DNA from: Teratosphaeria epicoccoides
Taxonomy: Eukaryota; Ascomycota; Dothideomycetes; Mycosphaerellales; Teratosphaeriaceae
NCBI GenBank assembly: GCA_021401465.1
Contig: JADDMT010000043.1
Location: forward strand, 62,001-126,000
Reading direction: 5' to 3'
DNA: 64,000 bases
Shown: positions 23,780 to 34,853 of the stretch, in pieces
Numbering within the stretch: position 1 is the first letter of the stretch
Layout: each line of letters begins with the position of its first letter
The notes under the pieces: model-generated
What the model was told of the DNA's origin: nothing
Seen by the model: the letters and a program-made list of their open reading frames with translations, nothing else
Database searches by the model: none
Made by a program: the position numbers and the translations under genes

Positions 23780-24364
23780 ATGCTACTACTTAGTAGTATT
23801 AAGGATACTAATAAGAGTAATGCGGACTCTATAAGGAGCCCTATTTTCCGCAACTGTATACAGCTAAAGAAAAGGGTTGCAAAAAAGCGCAAGCCTGTAA
23901 AGAAGTCTACTACTATTAGCCGTATGCAAGCTTACCTTCATGAAACACCTTTAGCGAGGCGTCTAAAAAGCGGCTCATACACCCTAGGCCTAGGGAAAAA
24001 AATCGCAGTTCGGACTAGTTAGACCTTTTAATAGCGTAAGCCTAAGAAGCTAGGGCTAGCAGCTATACGAGAGATTCGGAAGTATTAGAAAGGCACTAAG
24101 CTCTTGTTATAAAAGTTGCTATTTACTTAGCTCGTCTAAGAGATTACAGGCTTAGTAGTACTAGGTCACGCAGAATATCGCTTCTAAAGTCTTGCTTTAG
24201 TTACATTGTAAGAGGCTACAGAAGCATATCTTGTCGCTAAGTTCAAAAGGTATAACATGATTACAATCTACTTAAAACATATTACTATTATGCCTAAAGA
24301 TATATAGCTCGTTTAGTAGCTAAAAAAGCATCTTAGTAGTATTAACAGGACGCACTATAGATGA
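23780..24364 (+). pseudogene. Histone H3-like gene 1 (CENP-A-like features), in the hAT
   Basis: One frame from ATG 23780 to TGA 24362. The tail is Lys/Arg-rich (LKKRVAKKRKPVKKS). The histone fold starts near 24041 with AAIREIRKY, as in H3 ALREIRRYQ; then follow TKLLL and a broken helix 1, loop 1 (GLVVLGHAEYRF), SLALVTL, EATEAYLVAKF and ITIMPKDI (24285-24308), equal to the H3 end VTIMPKDIQLARR. About ten TAG/TAA codons lie in or next to positions where H3 has Gln (RRYQ, RFQ, ALQEA, KDIQ). Loop 1 is about 3 residues longer than in canonical H3, as in CENP-A, and no canonical ARTKQTARKS tail is visible. It would package DNA into a variant nucleosome; here it is inactivated. Start uncertain. Confidence 0.85.
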
Positions 24365-24570
24365 CCTAGTCTTTCTGCCTCTTACTAAGCCCTACTTAGC
24401 TACTATCTAGCTATGTAGACATGCCGTGGACATACTATAGACATCTAACGTTCTTTAGGACAGATTATAGAGCTCTGTCCTGCAAATGGCAAGCTACCTA
24501 CTTCTAGAACCTTATACACAAACCTACTTAGCGAAATTCAGAGCGACTACTCTTAGACACTAGCAATCTT

Positions 24571-24720
24571 GCTAGGTAGTAAGAGTAAAAGCTGTTAAGC
24601 GCTAGAAAGCTAATATCCCTTAGCGCTTCAGAGGTAAAAGCAAGGCTACTTTACGCTAGGTAGTAAGAGTAAAAGCTGTTTAGCGCTAGGAAGTAGACAT
24701 TGCTTAGCGCTTTTATGTGA
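24571..24720. repeat. Direct repeat of about 85 bp
   Basis: Block gctaggtagtaagagtaaaa...gcgctag occurs at about 24571 and 24656, separated by a similar stretch ending in ttagcgctt. Non-coding, between the two H3-like genes. Confidence 0.65.
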
Positions 24721-24995
24721 AGTTAACGTAGACATGCTATAGACAACTTTTTTTAAGCTTTCCTACTAATATACCTTATAGGTAGTATAAGTCTAGGTAA
24801 CCTAATCTTTAGTAAGTAAATTACTAGTCTCTCGTTTTTATGCAAAGTTAACGTAGACATGCTATAGATAGCTTCTTTTAAGCTTTCCTGCTAATATACC
24901 TTATAGGCGGTACGAGTCTAGGCAACCTAACATTTAGTAAGTAAATTACTAGTCTCTCGTTTTTGTGTAAAGTTAACATAGACATACTATAGACA
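24721..24995. repeat. 125-bp tandem repeat (2.2 copies)
   Basis: Copies start at 24721, 24846 and 24971 with agttaacgtagacatgctat or a RIP variant. The full copies run through aagctttcct and ccttatagg to tctctcgttttt. The third copy stops after about 25 bp. No coding frame. Confidence 0.85.
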
Positions 24996-25578
24996 AAGAT
25001 TGCTGCCTAAAGTCTAACTAGTCTAATTGCAGGGCAGTTCTTAGAAGGTCGGAGGGATGTAGCCTTTCGTCAAGTACTCGGTACTTGCTAATTACCCTAC
25101 CCTTTGTTATACTAGTATTACTAACTAAGCAACGATTTAGATAGTGCTTTAAAGTACCTACAGAGTATTACTACTTCTTGAGCTAGGTCTAGTATAGTGT
25201 AGACACGCTGTAGACACGCTGTAGACACATGCGTACTCGTTTTTCTAGGACCTAAGCGCATTACGTACCTTCCGAATTTAATCGACTCGCGTATACTATA
25301 GCTTGCGCACATGGCCCTAGCAACTAAAGGCCCTACCTTACTACCTCATGACTTGTTACAACCTTTCTTGTAGTACTAATCTCTAATAACCCTTACTTAT
25401 TACATTCGCACTTACACTTTACTAGAGTAATCTATTACTTACCTGTACTCTATTCGCCGCATGACATAGCTTTAATTAGTAGCGCATTAATCCTACCTTT
25501 TCGCAACTAGCGTAACCTTGTTATAGCTAGTACGTCTGCAGATATCCTAATGCAAGCTTAATACTAACAGTCTTAGAC

Positions 25579-26271
25579 ATGCCTCCTAATCTCCCTAAAG
25601 CCTAGCTTGAATAGCAGGCTGCGTTACGCAGGCGAGGTAATAGTACTACTTAAAGCACGACTGCCTAGAAAGTGCCTCGTAAGAGTACTAGTAGCGAGTC
25701 TACTCGCAAGAGTACTAGCAGCAAGTCTATAACCGTAGTAGCGGCTACTAGGAAAGGCACTAAGACTCGTAAGGATTAGCATTAGAAGACTAGTTAGAAG
25801 AAGAAGAAGAAGGACGCTTAGGGTAGTAGTACGCTATAGAGAAGGAAGCATAAGTAGAAGGCTAGTAGTATGTTTTGTAACTCTCAACTAAGTTTAATTA
25901 CTAACTTGCTTATAGCGATAGCGCTAAGAGAGATCAGGAGATACTAGTGTTCTGTAGATCTGTTAATTTAAAAGAGACTATTCTAGAGGCTTGTCCGGGA
26001 GATTACAAACGACAACACGAGAATACCTGACGTCAGGTTCTAAGCTAGTGCTATTCAGGTAACTAAGAGGCAGCCGAAGCGTACTTAGTATCGTATTTTA
26101 AGAGTAAGTTTTAATGTAAGTCATATTACGTAGTTGCTAACCGCATGTCTAGATGCAAACCTAGCAGCTATCTATGCTAAGCGCGTTACTATTTAGCAGA
26201 AGGACATGTAGCTTGTTAGAAGGATTGTAAAGAATATAGGTCATAATGCCCTAATAATAAGTGCTAATTAA
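25579..26271 (+). pseudogene. Histone H3-like gene 2 with long basic tail, in the hAT
   Basis: ATG 25579 (MPPNLPKA) opens one frame to TAA 26269. The N-terminal tail is about 110 residues and rich in Ser/Thr/Lys/Arg (KVPRKSTSSESTRKS near 25670, then a poly-Lys run). The histone fold starts at 25921 with ALREIRRY, then VDLLI, LF, RLVREITND, VRF, ASAIQ, and after an unusual stretch DANLAAIYAKRVTI (26152-26193), KDM and LVRRI. The H3 helix-2 motif ALQEASEAYLV is missing: 16 extra residues stand there, or a 75-bp intron (GT at 26059, TAG at 26131-26133). Stops again match Gln sites. It differs strongly from gene 1, so the element carries two H3 paralogues. Confidence 0.82.
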
Positions 26272-26439
26272 GAGGGTTACTATAGACATGACGTAGACAG
26301 ACATATAGGCAGAGCCTATGTTATTCTATTAGTAATAAGGCTTTAAAGTGTGCATACTATATATCGATAAGCTCTACTCCTGTTAATAGTTAGGACTTTA
26401 CGCTTCATGCACTCTAAATACAAGTTCTAAATCTTAATT

Positions 26440-26627
26440 TCTTAGATTTTGCTCTGTTTAAGCTTATTATCTATAGATATCTACTTAGTCTAGCGACAAT
26501 GGATTATCTCTAGCTCTTAATCTATTAGGTAAAAGATATAGAGCAGATAGACAGATATCTCTTATATTTTAGTAGTATCTACTCTCTAGATATAGCTTAG
26601 ATTTATCTATTATCTATATCTTCTCTA
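26440..26627. repeat. hAT right subterminal region, TATC-rich
   Basis: AT-rich, with many tatct/ctatt words in inverse orientation to the agata words of the left end. Confidence 0.6.
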
Positions 26628-26643
26628 ATCTATGAGACGTCTA
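26628..26643 (-). repeat. Right terminal inverted repeat of the hAT
   Basis: atctatgagacgtcta, followed by the duplication gttaaggc at 26644-26651 and then by the gag sequence of B2. Confidence 0.93.
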
Positions 26644-26673
26644 GTTAAGGCTAACATAGTAGTTTAGGCTAGA

Positions 26674-27033
26674 TGATACGGTTAATACTAGGGGGCTATT
26701 AGAGCCACATAGGTTCTAATGCCTGCCCTTAGCATGTAATAACCCTACTACATGTAGTAAGGGGGTCCTTCGTATATACGTTAGCTCGTATGTCGTCTAA
26801 GTAGGATTAATGCCTAACATAGGATGCTACTACGCTGCTAACCCTACGGTACCCCTGCGGGGTTAGGCTCAGACATGCTTTCCCTAATTAAGGGGCGTTA
26901 GGGGTTATAAGTACCTCTAGCGCTACCTCTGCGATAAGCAGAAAGCAGCGCTATCTTGTACCTACTAAAAGGTCAGATTACTCTGTTACACTACAAGATA
27001 TTTTCATATCATATAGTATATACATCTATATTA
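26674..27033 (+). repeat. 5' LTR of B3 (360 bp)
   Basis: Starts TGATACGGTT, ends ctatatta, same layout as the B1 LTR. Confidence 0.93.
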
Positions 27034-27082
27034 GTTCTGCTTTCTCCCCCCTGCTTTATAGTCTAGCAGAGAATACTATAAT

Positions 27083-30000
27083 ATATCTAGAGTACTACAA
27101 ACTCGTAACTAACGCGTAGTAAGCGCTATCCTAAGCGCCTATAATAGCGAAGCTAGCCTAAGTTACTAGCCCGCAGGAGTACCTACTACGAGTAACACTG
27201 CATTAAACGACAGTTCTGCTAGAAGCTAATTACATAGCAGACAAGGCAATTTATCCCCTGCATAGGGACTATAGCTAACCCCGACTACTAACCTAGCCCT
27301 TATAGCCATAATTGTCGACTAGGTCGCGAACTGCCTTACGAACTAGAGCTGAAGCTACACCCCTTCTAGTAGTAGCAACGGCGAGGACGACGAAGACGTC
27401 GCTATAAGCGGTACTAATGAACTAGTAGATGAAGAAATCTAGCGAGATTTCACACTAGGGACCCGCAAAGATAACATACTAGTAGGCGTGGATCCTCCGC
27501 GTATGCCTGCGAATGTAGTGCCTAAAACAGGCTAACTAGGAGGCAGTCGTAACGCAGGCAACCTGAAGCTATTTAAGGGAGATACCTTAAAGGAGGCTCG
27601 AACTTTCTTACAGGCGTGTAAGGTAGTTTCTATGCTTAACCTATGCGGATATGCTATAGAGGGCGAACAGGTCGCCTTTAGTATAATGTAACTTAAAGAG
27701 GATAAGGAACCTCGTAATAATTAGCATGAGTAGTATAACCTTATACGGGTCTATGACAGAATGTATATGTAGGCGGACTTTCGCTAGTTCTATGTCGACT
27801 AGGTCGAGGATCTAGGGAACCGTGCCCTTACTATGTCTGTCGAGTATAAGAAGGCTAAGTAGGGGAAGGGGCAAACTACCTCTAGCTTTGCTACCTATCT
27901 CGCTACGCTCGAGAGACAGATGCTTCTATATAGTAAGACGTAACGCATGCGGCACTTACTTGTCAAGCTTAACGACAATCTTCAGAACATGATCATGACT
28001 TTCTATGAACTTCCGACAACTTGGCAAGACCTTGTGTCCCTTACGACAAGTATGGAGATTACCTTAAAGCGAAATGGATAATCGAGCGGCAAGGACAATA
28101 AGCGTCTAAGCCCTAAAGACCTACTAAAGGGCTACTATTACAAGCGCCCTAAGAGTTAAGTCTGATGCGGCGGTCTATTCTAAAGGGTCAAACCTTCTAA
28201 GCCTAAGGATAGTAGCAAGAAGCCTCTAAGTAGCTGCTACATATATAGAGCGAAGGACTACTAGGCAGCTCGCTATCTAAAACAAAGTAATAGGAAGAAG
28301 GTAAACAAGGTGTCCGAAACCTCCCTAGAGGGGGAGCGAAAGAAGGACAAGGCCAAGGCAACTAAATAGCTACTATAGGTGTCTAAACTGTCTGTTACTA
28401 ACAGTGAAGACTCGTGGCCTGCCTAGCGCCTATCTAGTGCGATCTAAGTTAATAGCTCGCTTAGGCTAGTAGACTACATGTTAGACAACCTTGCGGAACT
28501 TAACGTAATACCCTAGCGGGTAATCATACAGCTTGGTTTGAGGCCGATTCTAGGAGCCCTACTACCTACTATAAAGTCCTTTTAGGGCAAAGGTGTAGCA
28601 GCTTAAGGCGTGTATAATGTGCGCCTCTAACTTATGGACTCTTCGGGAGAAAAGCACGAGACTAACGAAGTCTTCTACGCTAAAGACATTCCTGATAAGG
28701 AGCTCCTGCTAGGTCGCCCTTAGCGCTACAAGTAGGGAGTCGTTGTTAATAGAGCTACCGACAATTAGTTCTACAGCTCTACAGGCTAAGTTCCTGTAGT
28801 AAGGATGCATGACATACATAGCTTCTACAAGGACATGAAGAAGGTCTAATGTGTATATGTAATCCGCATATAGAACGTCAAGGAAGACGTTACCCTTCTG
28901 CCTAAGTTAGAGGAGTACGCCGATATTTTCGACGTAGAGGCTACGGCCTATGCCTAGGCCCTAGACGCGGAGCATGCGATTAACCTTAAGGAGGGTTATA
29001 ATCCTCCGTATCGACCTCTATACCCTACGTCGGAATCTTAGCTTAAAACACTTCGAGACTATCTCTACAAGGCGTAAAAGAACGCGTGGATCTGACGTAG
29101 CGACAGTAAGGCTAGAGCGTTAGTAATGTTCGTCCTGAAGAAAGATAGCACGCTCCGCCTATACGTTAATTATAGGGGCCTTAACGCGGTAACTTAGAAG
29201 AACCGCTACCCCCTACTACTTATTAGCGAGACGCTTAACCGCCTTAGTCGCGCTGCTATCTTCTTGTCTATCGACTTAAAGGATGCCTACTACTATATAC
29301 CTATCCGAAAGGGCGACGAGTAGAAGACAGCATTCTAAACATAGTACAGACACTTCGAGTATATAGTAATGCTATTTAGATTAACTAACGTACTAGCGGC
29401 TTTCTAGGCGTATATTAATTAGGCCCTAGCTAGCCTCGTTAATACCTGCTACGTAGTATATTTAGATGATATACTAGTCTACTCTAACTTAAAGGAGGAG
29501 CATATTTAGCATCTAAAGATAGTGCTTAAATAACTCTATAAGTTCGCTCTGTATGTAAACCTAAATAAGTACTTATTCCTTACAGACAGGATTAAGTTCC
29601 TTAGATACATCGTCTTAATAGAAGGAGTCATTATAGATGACTAAAGGATATCCGTAATCGCGGAGTAGCTATAGCTAACTACCCTCTAAGAAGTACAGGT
29701 GTTTTTAGGATTTACTAACTTCTACTATAGATTCATACGGTCCTATTCGAAGATTGTGGCTCCCCTTACGGCCCTTGCAAAGGGCGCGATTTAAGGTAAA
29801 AAGCTAGGGATAGTGCCTTAGGAGGAGGCTTAGAGTAAGGCTTTCTCTAACCTTAAAGTAGCTTTTAAAACTACGCCTATACTTCGGCACTTTGACCCTA
29901 CTACGAAGATCTAAATAGAGACTAATGCTTCAAAATTTGTAATAGCCGCAATTATATCGTAGCTCTAGTCACACGAAGGTAGTACGTAATAGTACCTAAT

Positions 30001-32030
30001 TTCCTTCTAGTTACAGAAGATGCAGGGCGCTAAGCTTAACTACGAGACCTACGACTAAGAGCTTTTAGCTATTATCAATAGCTTCAAGGAGTACTAACAC
30101 TACCTCGAAGGCGCAGCGTACCCTATTAAGGTGCTTACTAACTATAATAACCTTTACGGCTTCATGGGCGTAAAGCAGCTAAGTAGCTAGCAAGCAAGGT
30201 AGGCGACTTTCCTTGCTAGCTTTGACTTCGTTATCTAGCATTGTTCTAGGAAGACGAACCTAGCTAACGGTCCTTCGTGACAACCAGACTACGACACTAG
30301 GAAGCAGGGTAACTAACAGCTCCTCCTTACGCTATAGACGAAGCTTGTAGTTTAGGGTAGCGACCTGTTATTAGCTCCTCTTATAGGTTAACTACAGGCC
30401 TAACAGGGCCTCATAGCCTCTACTAGTAATAAACCCTCCTATCTGGCGATTATAGCAACTATGTCTAGCTTAATATGTGCGGTAGTTAACCGGCTTACAT
30501 GTAGGAAGCATGTAATGTCTAAAGAACCCTTTAAAGAAGTCTCGAGACTTATTTAGTAGTTGCAAGAGCGAGAACTAGAGTTAATTAATGAGGGTATAGC
30601 CCTCTAGGATACTACAGGCGGTCTAGAGTACTAGACTAAGTCTAGCAATTTGTAGTACTTTAATAATAGGCTCTACGTACCTACTAACTACATACTCTGT
30701 TCGTAGCTCCTCTATATTTATCATGACAATAGACTTGCGGGTCATTTTAGCGTAGAGAAGACAAATACGCTTCTTAGACGTAAATATTAGTAGCTAACGC
30801 TAGAACAGGATGTTTCTAACTATGTCAAATCCTGCTACACATACTAGATTAGCAAATCTTGGCGCTATTACCCCTATGGTAATGCTTAGGCGCTCCTACT
30901 ACTAGAGAGACTATAGCAAGACTTGACTATAGATTTTATTACTAATTTGCTGCTAGCAAAGTAGAGAGGCAATATTGTTAATGCTGTCCTTATAGTAGTT
31001 AACTAATACTCGAAGATAAATGTCTTCATCTTATGTACAAAAAATTGCACAAGTAGCAAGCTTACGGGACTACTTCGTAACAAAGTTATATAGCGCTTTA
31101 GTATGCCCTAAAGTATCCTATTAGATCGAGGTTCTGTCTTTACTAGTAAATACTAGCAAGAATTTGTGTTTAAGGCGCGTGTTAAGTACCGCCTAAGTAT
31201 ATCATTCTATCTACAGACTAATAGTTAGACTAAACGTATGAACTAGACTCTTAAGTAGTACCTCTAGTGCTACTTTGCTAAGAACTAGGATGCCTAGGCT
31301 AACGCAATTCCTATAGCGGAATTCGTAGTTAATAATAGCATGTATGCTACTATATGTACGTCGCTATTTTAGATTCTTTATAGCTTTAATCTGAAGATAT
31401 ACCTAGAACTACCTTAGGACAAGTTGTCTAAGGAGATAGTGCTAGCTGCTACGGAATTAGCGTAGCGTATGCGTAAGGTACATTTAGTACTAATAGAATA
31501 CTAGAAAAAGGCCTTAGAATCCTAGATTAAACATAATAACGCCTATGCTAAACCGATGTAATACGTAGTTAGTATAAAGGTATTACTATTAACGAAGACT
31601 CTTAAGCTTAAACTTCCGAGCAAGAAGATGACGCTAAGGCTCGTCAGACCCTTCTAGATACGTGACGTAATAGGTTTGTAGGCATACTAGCTATCGTTAC
31701 TATTGTCGTATTATGTGCATAACGTCTTCTACGTATCTCTACTTAAACTATAGGTATAGCGCAAGGGCGAAGAGCCTGCGGACCTGATGCTAGTAGCAGA
31801 AGAGAATAAAGAGTAGGAGGTCAAGGGTATTAAGCATAGTATGTAGCGTAAAGGCATAACGTACTATCTAGTAAAGTAGAAAGGATACCTACCTAAGTAT
31901 ACATAATAGGTTCTAGCTAAAGACTACAAGAACGCTCTAGAAGCTATTCGTGAGTTCGAAGAGCGGAGGAGGCGTAAGCAGGGCTTAAGAAGGTTAATTT
32001 GTAGGAAGATAAGAGTTTTAGAGCAGGCGT
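27083..32030 (+). pseudogene. B3 gag-pol polyprotein
   Basis: Starts at ATA 27083 (the ATG of B1 and B4, mutated). One frame, without the B1 duplication, covers gag (FKGDTLKEARTFL near 27570), protease-like region, RT (YLDDILVYS, 29459-29485), integrase core (IDFITNL near 30929, LLDRGSVFTS near 31120) and chromodomain (about 31845-31960). RT and integrase are in the same frame as the gag start, which shows that the ancestral B element made one fused polyprotein. A deletion of about 20 bp removes the stop region seen at 11992 in B1. Many Gln/Trp codons are now stops. Confidence 0.92.
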
Positions 32031-32228
32031 ATAACACGCAAAGTAACAACGAGAAACAAACGCCCTACTTATACATCATTAATGCTAAAAGGCACACCTA
32101 GAATAAACCTAAGGAGAAAACAAGAGACATGCTTAGATTAGCTTTGTAGCTTATACTTAGCAAATACTAGTCTAGGGCTTCACTAAACCCGAAGTAGAAG
32201 AGTCTTCCTTGTTATAGTCTACTAAGGA

Positions 32229-33652
32229 CTACCTACCTACACGGGGACTACTAAACAACCCGAGGCAACTAGGAGTAATAGGAGTAGTAACGCTACAAAG
32301 AGAGGCTAGTATCTTCTTCTTTAGTAGGTTACAAGGGAGCTCGTCTTTAGAGCCCGTAGTAGCTAGAGAGCTAGTGACAGCCTTACCGCGCCTAGTCGCG
32401 ACGACTACCTCCTCCTTATCTTTAGCATTAGAAGGCGAAGAGACTTAGGCGCGCTTGTAGCTATTACGCTTAGCCTGTAAGATTATCTTACGCTTCTTGA
32501 CACAAGTGTCGATAACATCATCGAACTTAGTGTCTTCCTTAGGCATAACTAGTATAGTAACACTATGTCGCGAAGGGATCACAATAGGATTAAAGGCATC
32601 CTAGACGTTATTATTATCCTCCTTAAAGATCTAGCTTATAGGCTTATGCTTTAGAGTCTTAGCGGATACTATGCAGATCGCAAGCAGGGAAGGTTTAGCT
32701 TCCTTGTCGCTACCCTTAATCTTAGCCCTAGCCTTCTTCTTCTTCTTAGATAGTAGCGTCGAGGTAGCGTAGGCAGCGGCGCTACAATGTGTTAGCTATA
32801 CGTACGCGACAGGAGTTAAGTAAATAACTTACAGCTTAGTCCTCTAGACTAGCTTAGAGGCAGGCTGCCTTGTAGTACGGCGCTAGGCGTAGCCTTAGCG
32901 GCAGGAACGGTGAATTGCTTGACAGCCTTCTTGCGGATTATCTGCGTCTCGAAGTCATTATTAATAGAGGCAAGGGCCCTGAGTTGTTAACGCTAGTAGC
33001 TAGTCAGGTAGTTCGCGGGGCCTATGTAAGTCTAGCAGAGGAAGTTAGCATTTATTCTTAGAGGGTACCCGTACTATATACGTACTATAGTAAAGCTCTT
33101 AACCCTAACGGTTAGCACCTTTAAGATCTTCTAGACTAAGTCTACGATTAGACCTAGACAAACGTTTTCGCCTGTTAGTAGAGAGTTAAAGCGAACACTA
33201 CCGTGAGAACGGTTAGTAGTCGCGGTAAAGGACACGAGAGCGCTAAGCAGGTAGGCAAGTAACTTGTAGTACTTAGCCTATAGCTAGTACATAGTCAGAG
33301 TGCCTTTAGTAATCCCCTTATTACGCGCGCTCTAGAAGTTATCAATGTTATGGCAGAGCTGATTATACTCTCCGTATACCTCCTCGGGGAGGTCCTAGCA
33401 TTTTTAATGCTTGCTATTATAGTTGACATAATTGTAGTAGACACTACCCTCATTAAATCCGCTGACATAGATCTTAGCTACGCTTTAATTAGTATAAGTC
33501 ATGCATACCTCGCGGGTAGGGGACGCCTTACTAACACGCGGAGGAGAGATGTATGTAGCTTAGCTACTAAGGTTGTTAAGGCATTATTAACACAAGTGAC
33601 AATCGCGGGTAGAGTAAGTAGCGTTAAACTTAGTCTATAGCACCTAAGCTAT
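32229..33652 (-). pseudogene. Antisense ORF of gypsy B (B3 copy)
   Basis: Counterpart of 13631-12210. The start codon is ATA (33652-33650) where B1 has ATG, and the length is 1424 nt, so small indels break the frame. Recognisable parts are the Lys-rich segment near 32740 and SVTILV near 32570. More degraded than the B1 and B4 copies. Confidence 0.6.
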
Positions 33653-34458
33653 TATTACTAAGATGAGTTAATTAATCTTGATTAATTGATTAATCAAAGA
33701 AGAAGAAGCTCTAGGTCAGACACGTAGACACGGCGAGGCGCAGGCTAAGCGATGTAGAAGCAGAGGTTAATATTAGTATTTTATAACAAGAAGTTTAGGA
33801 AAGTAGCGAGGTTTGTATACCTACTAACTAGCCTCCCTGTTACGTACCGCAACTGTTAAGCTAGTAACTCGAACTACATGTGCAGAGTACCTGCCTTTAG
33901 TTAACTTACATAGGGACTAAATAATGTAAGAACAGATAACGCGGCTGTTACGCATGTGTGCTAATTACACTCGTGCTAGTTTACTAGCATAAAAATATAA
34001 CAAGGTCTGCGTTAGGGGTACGCTCCTACTATTTCGAGTAGTATACGCAGAGTATCCGCATATATTCCTACTAGCCCTGAGGTTCTGCGATGCGTTTCTT
34101 CACAGTCATGACTAAATAGGGACAGCTAAGCTACTTAGCAAAGCTAGCGCGCATACTTGCCCTAAAATTTTAAGGATTAACTAAGGTACGTACTTGTAGT
34201 TTCCTAATATGTTAATCCGCATGTAAAGCGAAGGTGTTACAAAGCTGCCTAACATGTAACAGATTTGAAAATCCGCCTATGTTAGCGACCCCCGCCCTGT
34301 ACTTACTATAAGGGTATTAAGCATACGTACGACATATGTTACATAGGCTATCTACCTGTTTACTCTTACGTAGTATAAGCGTGCTATATCCTGTACCTTA
34401 TATGTTCTGCATGCATTACTTAGTAAGGCTAGAGACATCCTTAAAGGAGGAAGGGTAG

Positions 34459-34848
34459 TAATACGATTAATACTAGGGGGCTATTAGAGCTGCATAGGTT
34501 CTAATGCCTGCCCTTAGCATGTAATGACCCTACTATATGTAGTAAGGGGGTCCTTTGTACATACGTTAGCTCGTATGTCATCTAAGTAGGATTAATGCCT
34601 AACGTGGGATGCTACTATACTGCTAACCCTATAGTACCCCTACAGGGGCTTCCTGACCTCACGGTACCCCTGCAGGGTTAGGCTTAGACATGCTTTCCCT
34701 AATCAAGGGGCGTTAGGGGTTATAAGCACCTCTAGCGCTACCTCTACGATAAGCAGAAAGCAGCGCTGTCTTGTACCTACTAAAAGGTCAGATTACTCTG
34801 TTATACTACGAGATATTTTCATATTATATAGCATATACATCTATATTA
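34459..34848 (+). repeat. 3' LTR of B3 (390 bp, with internal duplication)
   Basis: Starts TAATACG after the purine-rich aggaggaaggg. It contains two copies of gtacccctRcagggg (near 34634 and 34661) where most B LTRs have one. The same extra block is present in the B0 LTR. Confidence 0.9.
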
Positions 34849-34853
34849 CTAGA

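Larger units (their letters stand above)
19188..26643 (+). mobile_element. hAT-type DNA transposon carrying two histone H3-like genes
   Basis: 7456 bp bounded by 16-bp inverted repeats (tagacgtctcgtagat at 19188-19203 and its complement with one mismatch at 26628-26643) and by a perfect 8-bp duplication gttaaggc (19180-19187 and 26644-26651), the duplication length typical of hAT elements. The first T of the repeat was probably C, giving the CAG-type hAT end. Contents: minus-strand transposase (22330-19531), unidentified plus-strand ORF (22561-23400), H3-like gene 1 (23780-24364), tandem repeats, H3-like gene 2 (25579-26271). It was inserted into gag of B2. All genes carry RIP-type stops. Confidence 0.92.
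26674..34848 (+). mobile_element. Gypsy chromovirus B3, full length
   Basis: 8175 bp from TGATACGG to ctatatta, flanked on both sides by the identical 5-bp duplication ctaga (26669-26673 and 34849-34853). It was inserted in B2, 22 bp beyond the hAT duplication. LTRs at 26674-27033 (360 bp) and 34459-34848 (390 bp, with an internal duplication). Confidence 0.95.

Noticed and set aside
33350..33640. 96-codon plus-strand frame, also at 13383-13574
   Set aside because: Shadow of the antisense ORF of gypsy B, which is the frame with coding character.
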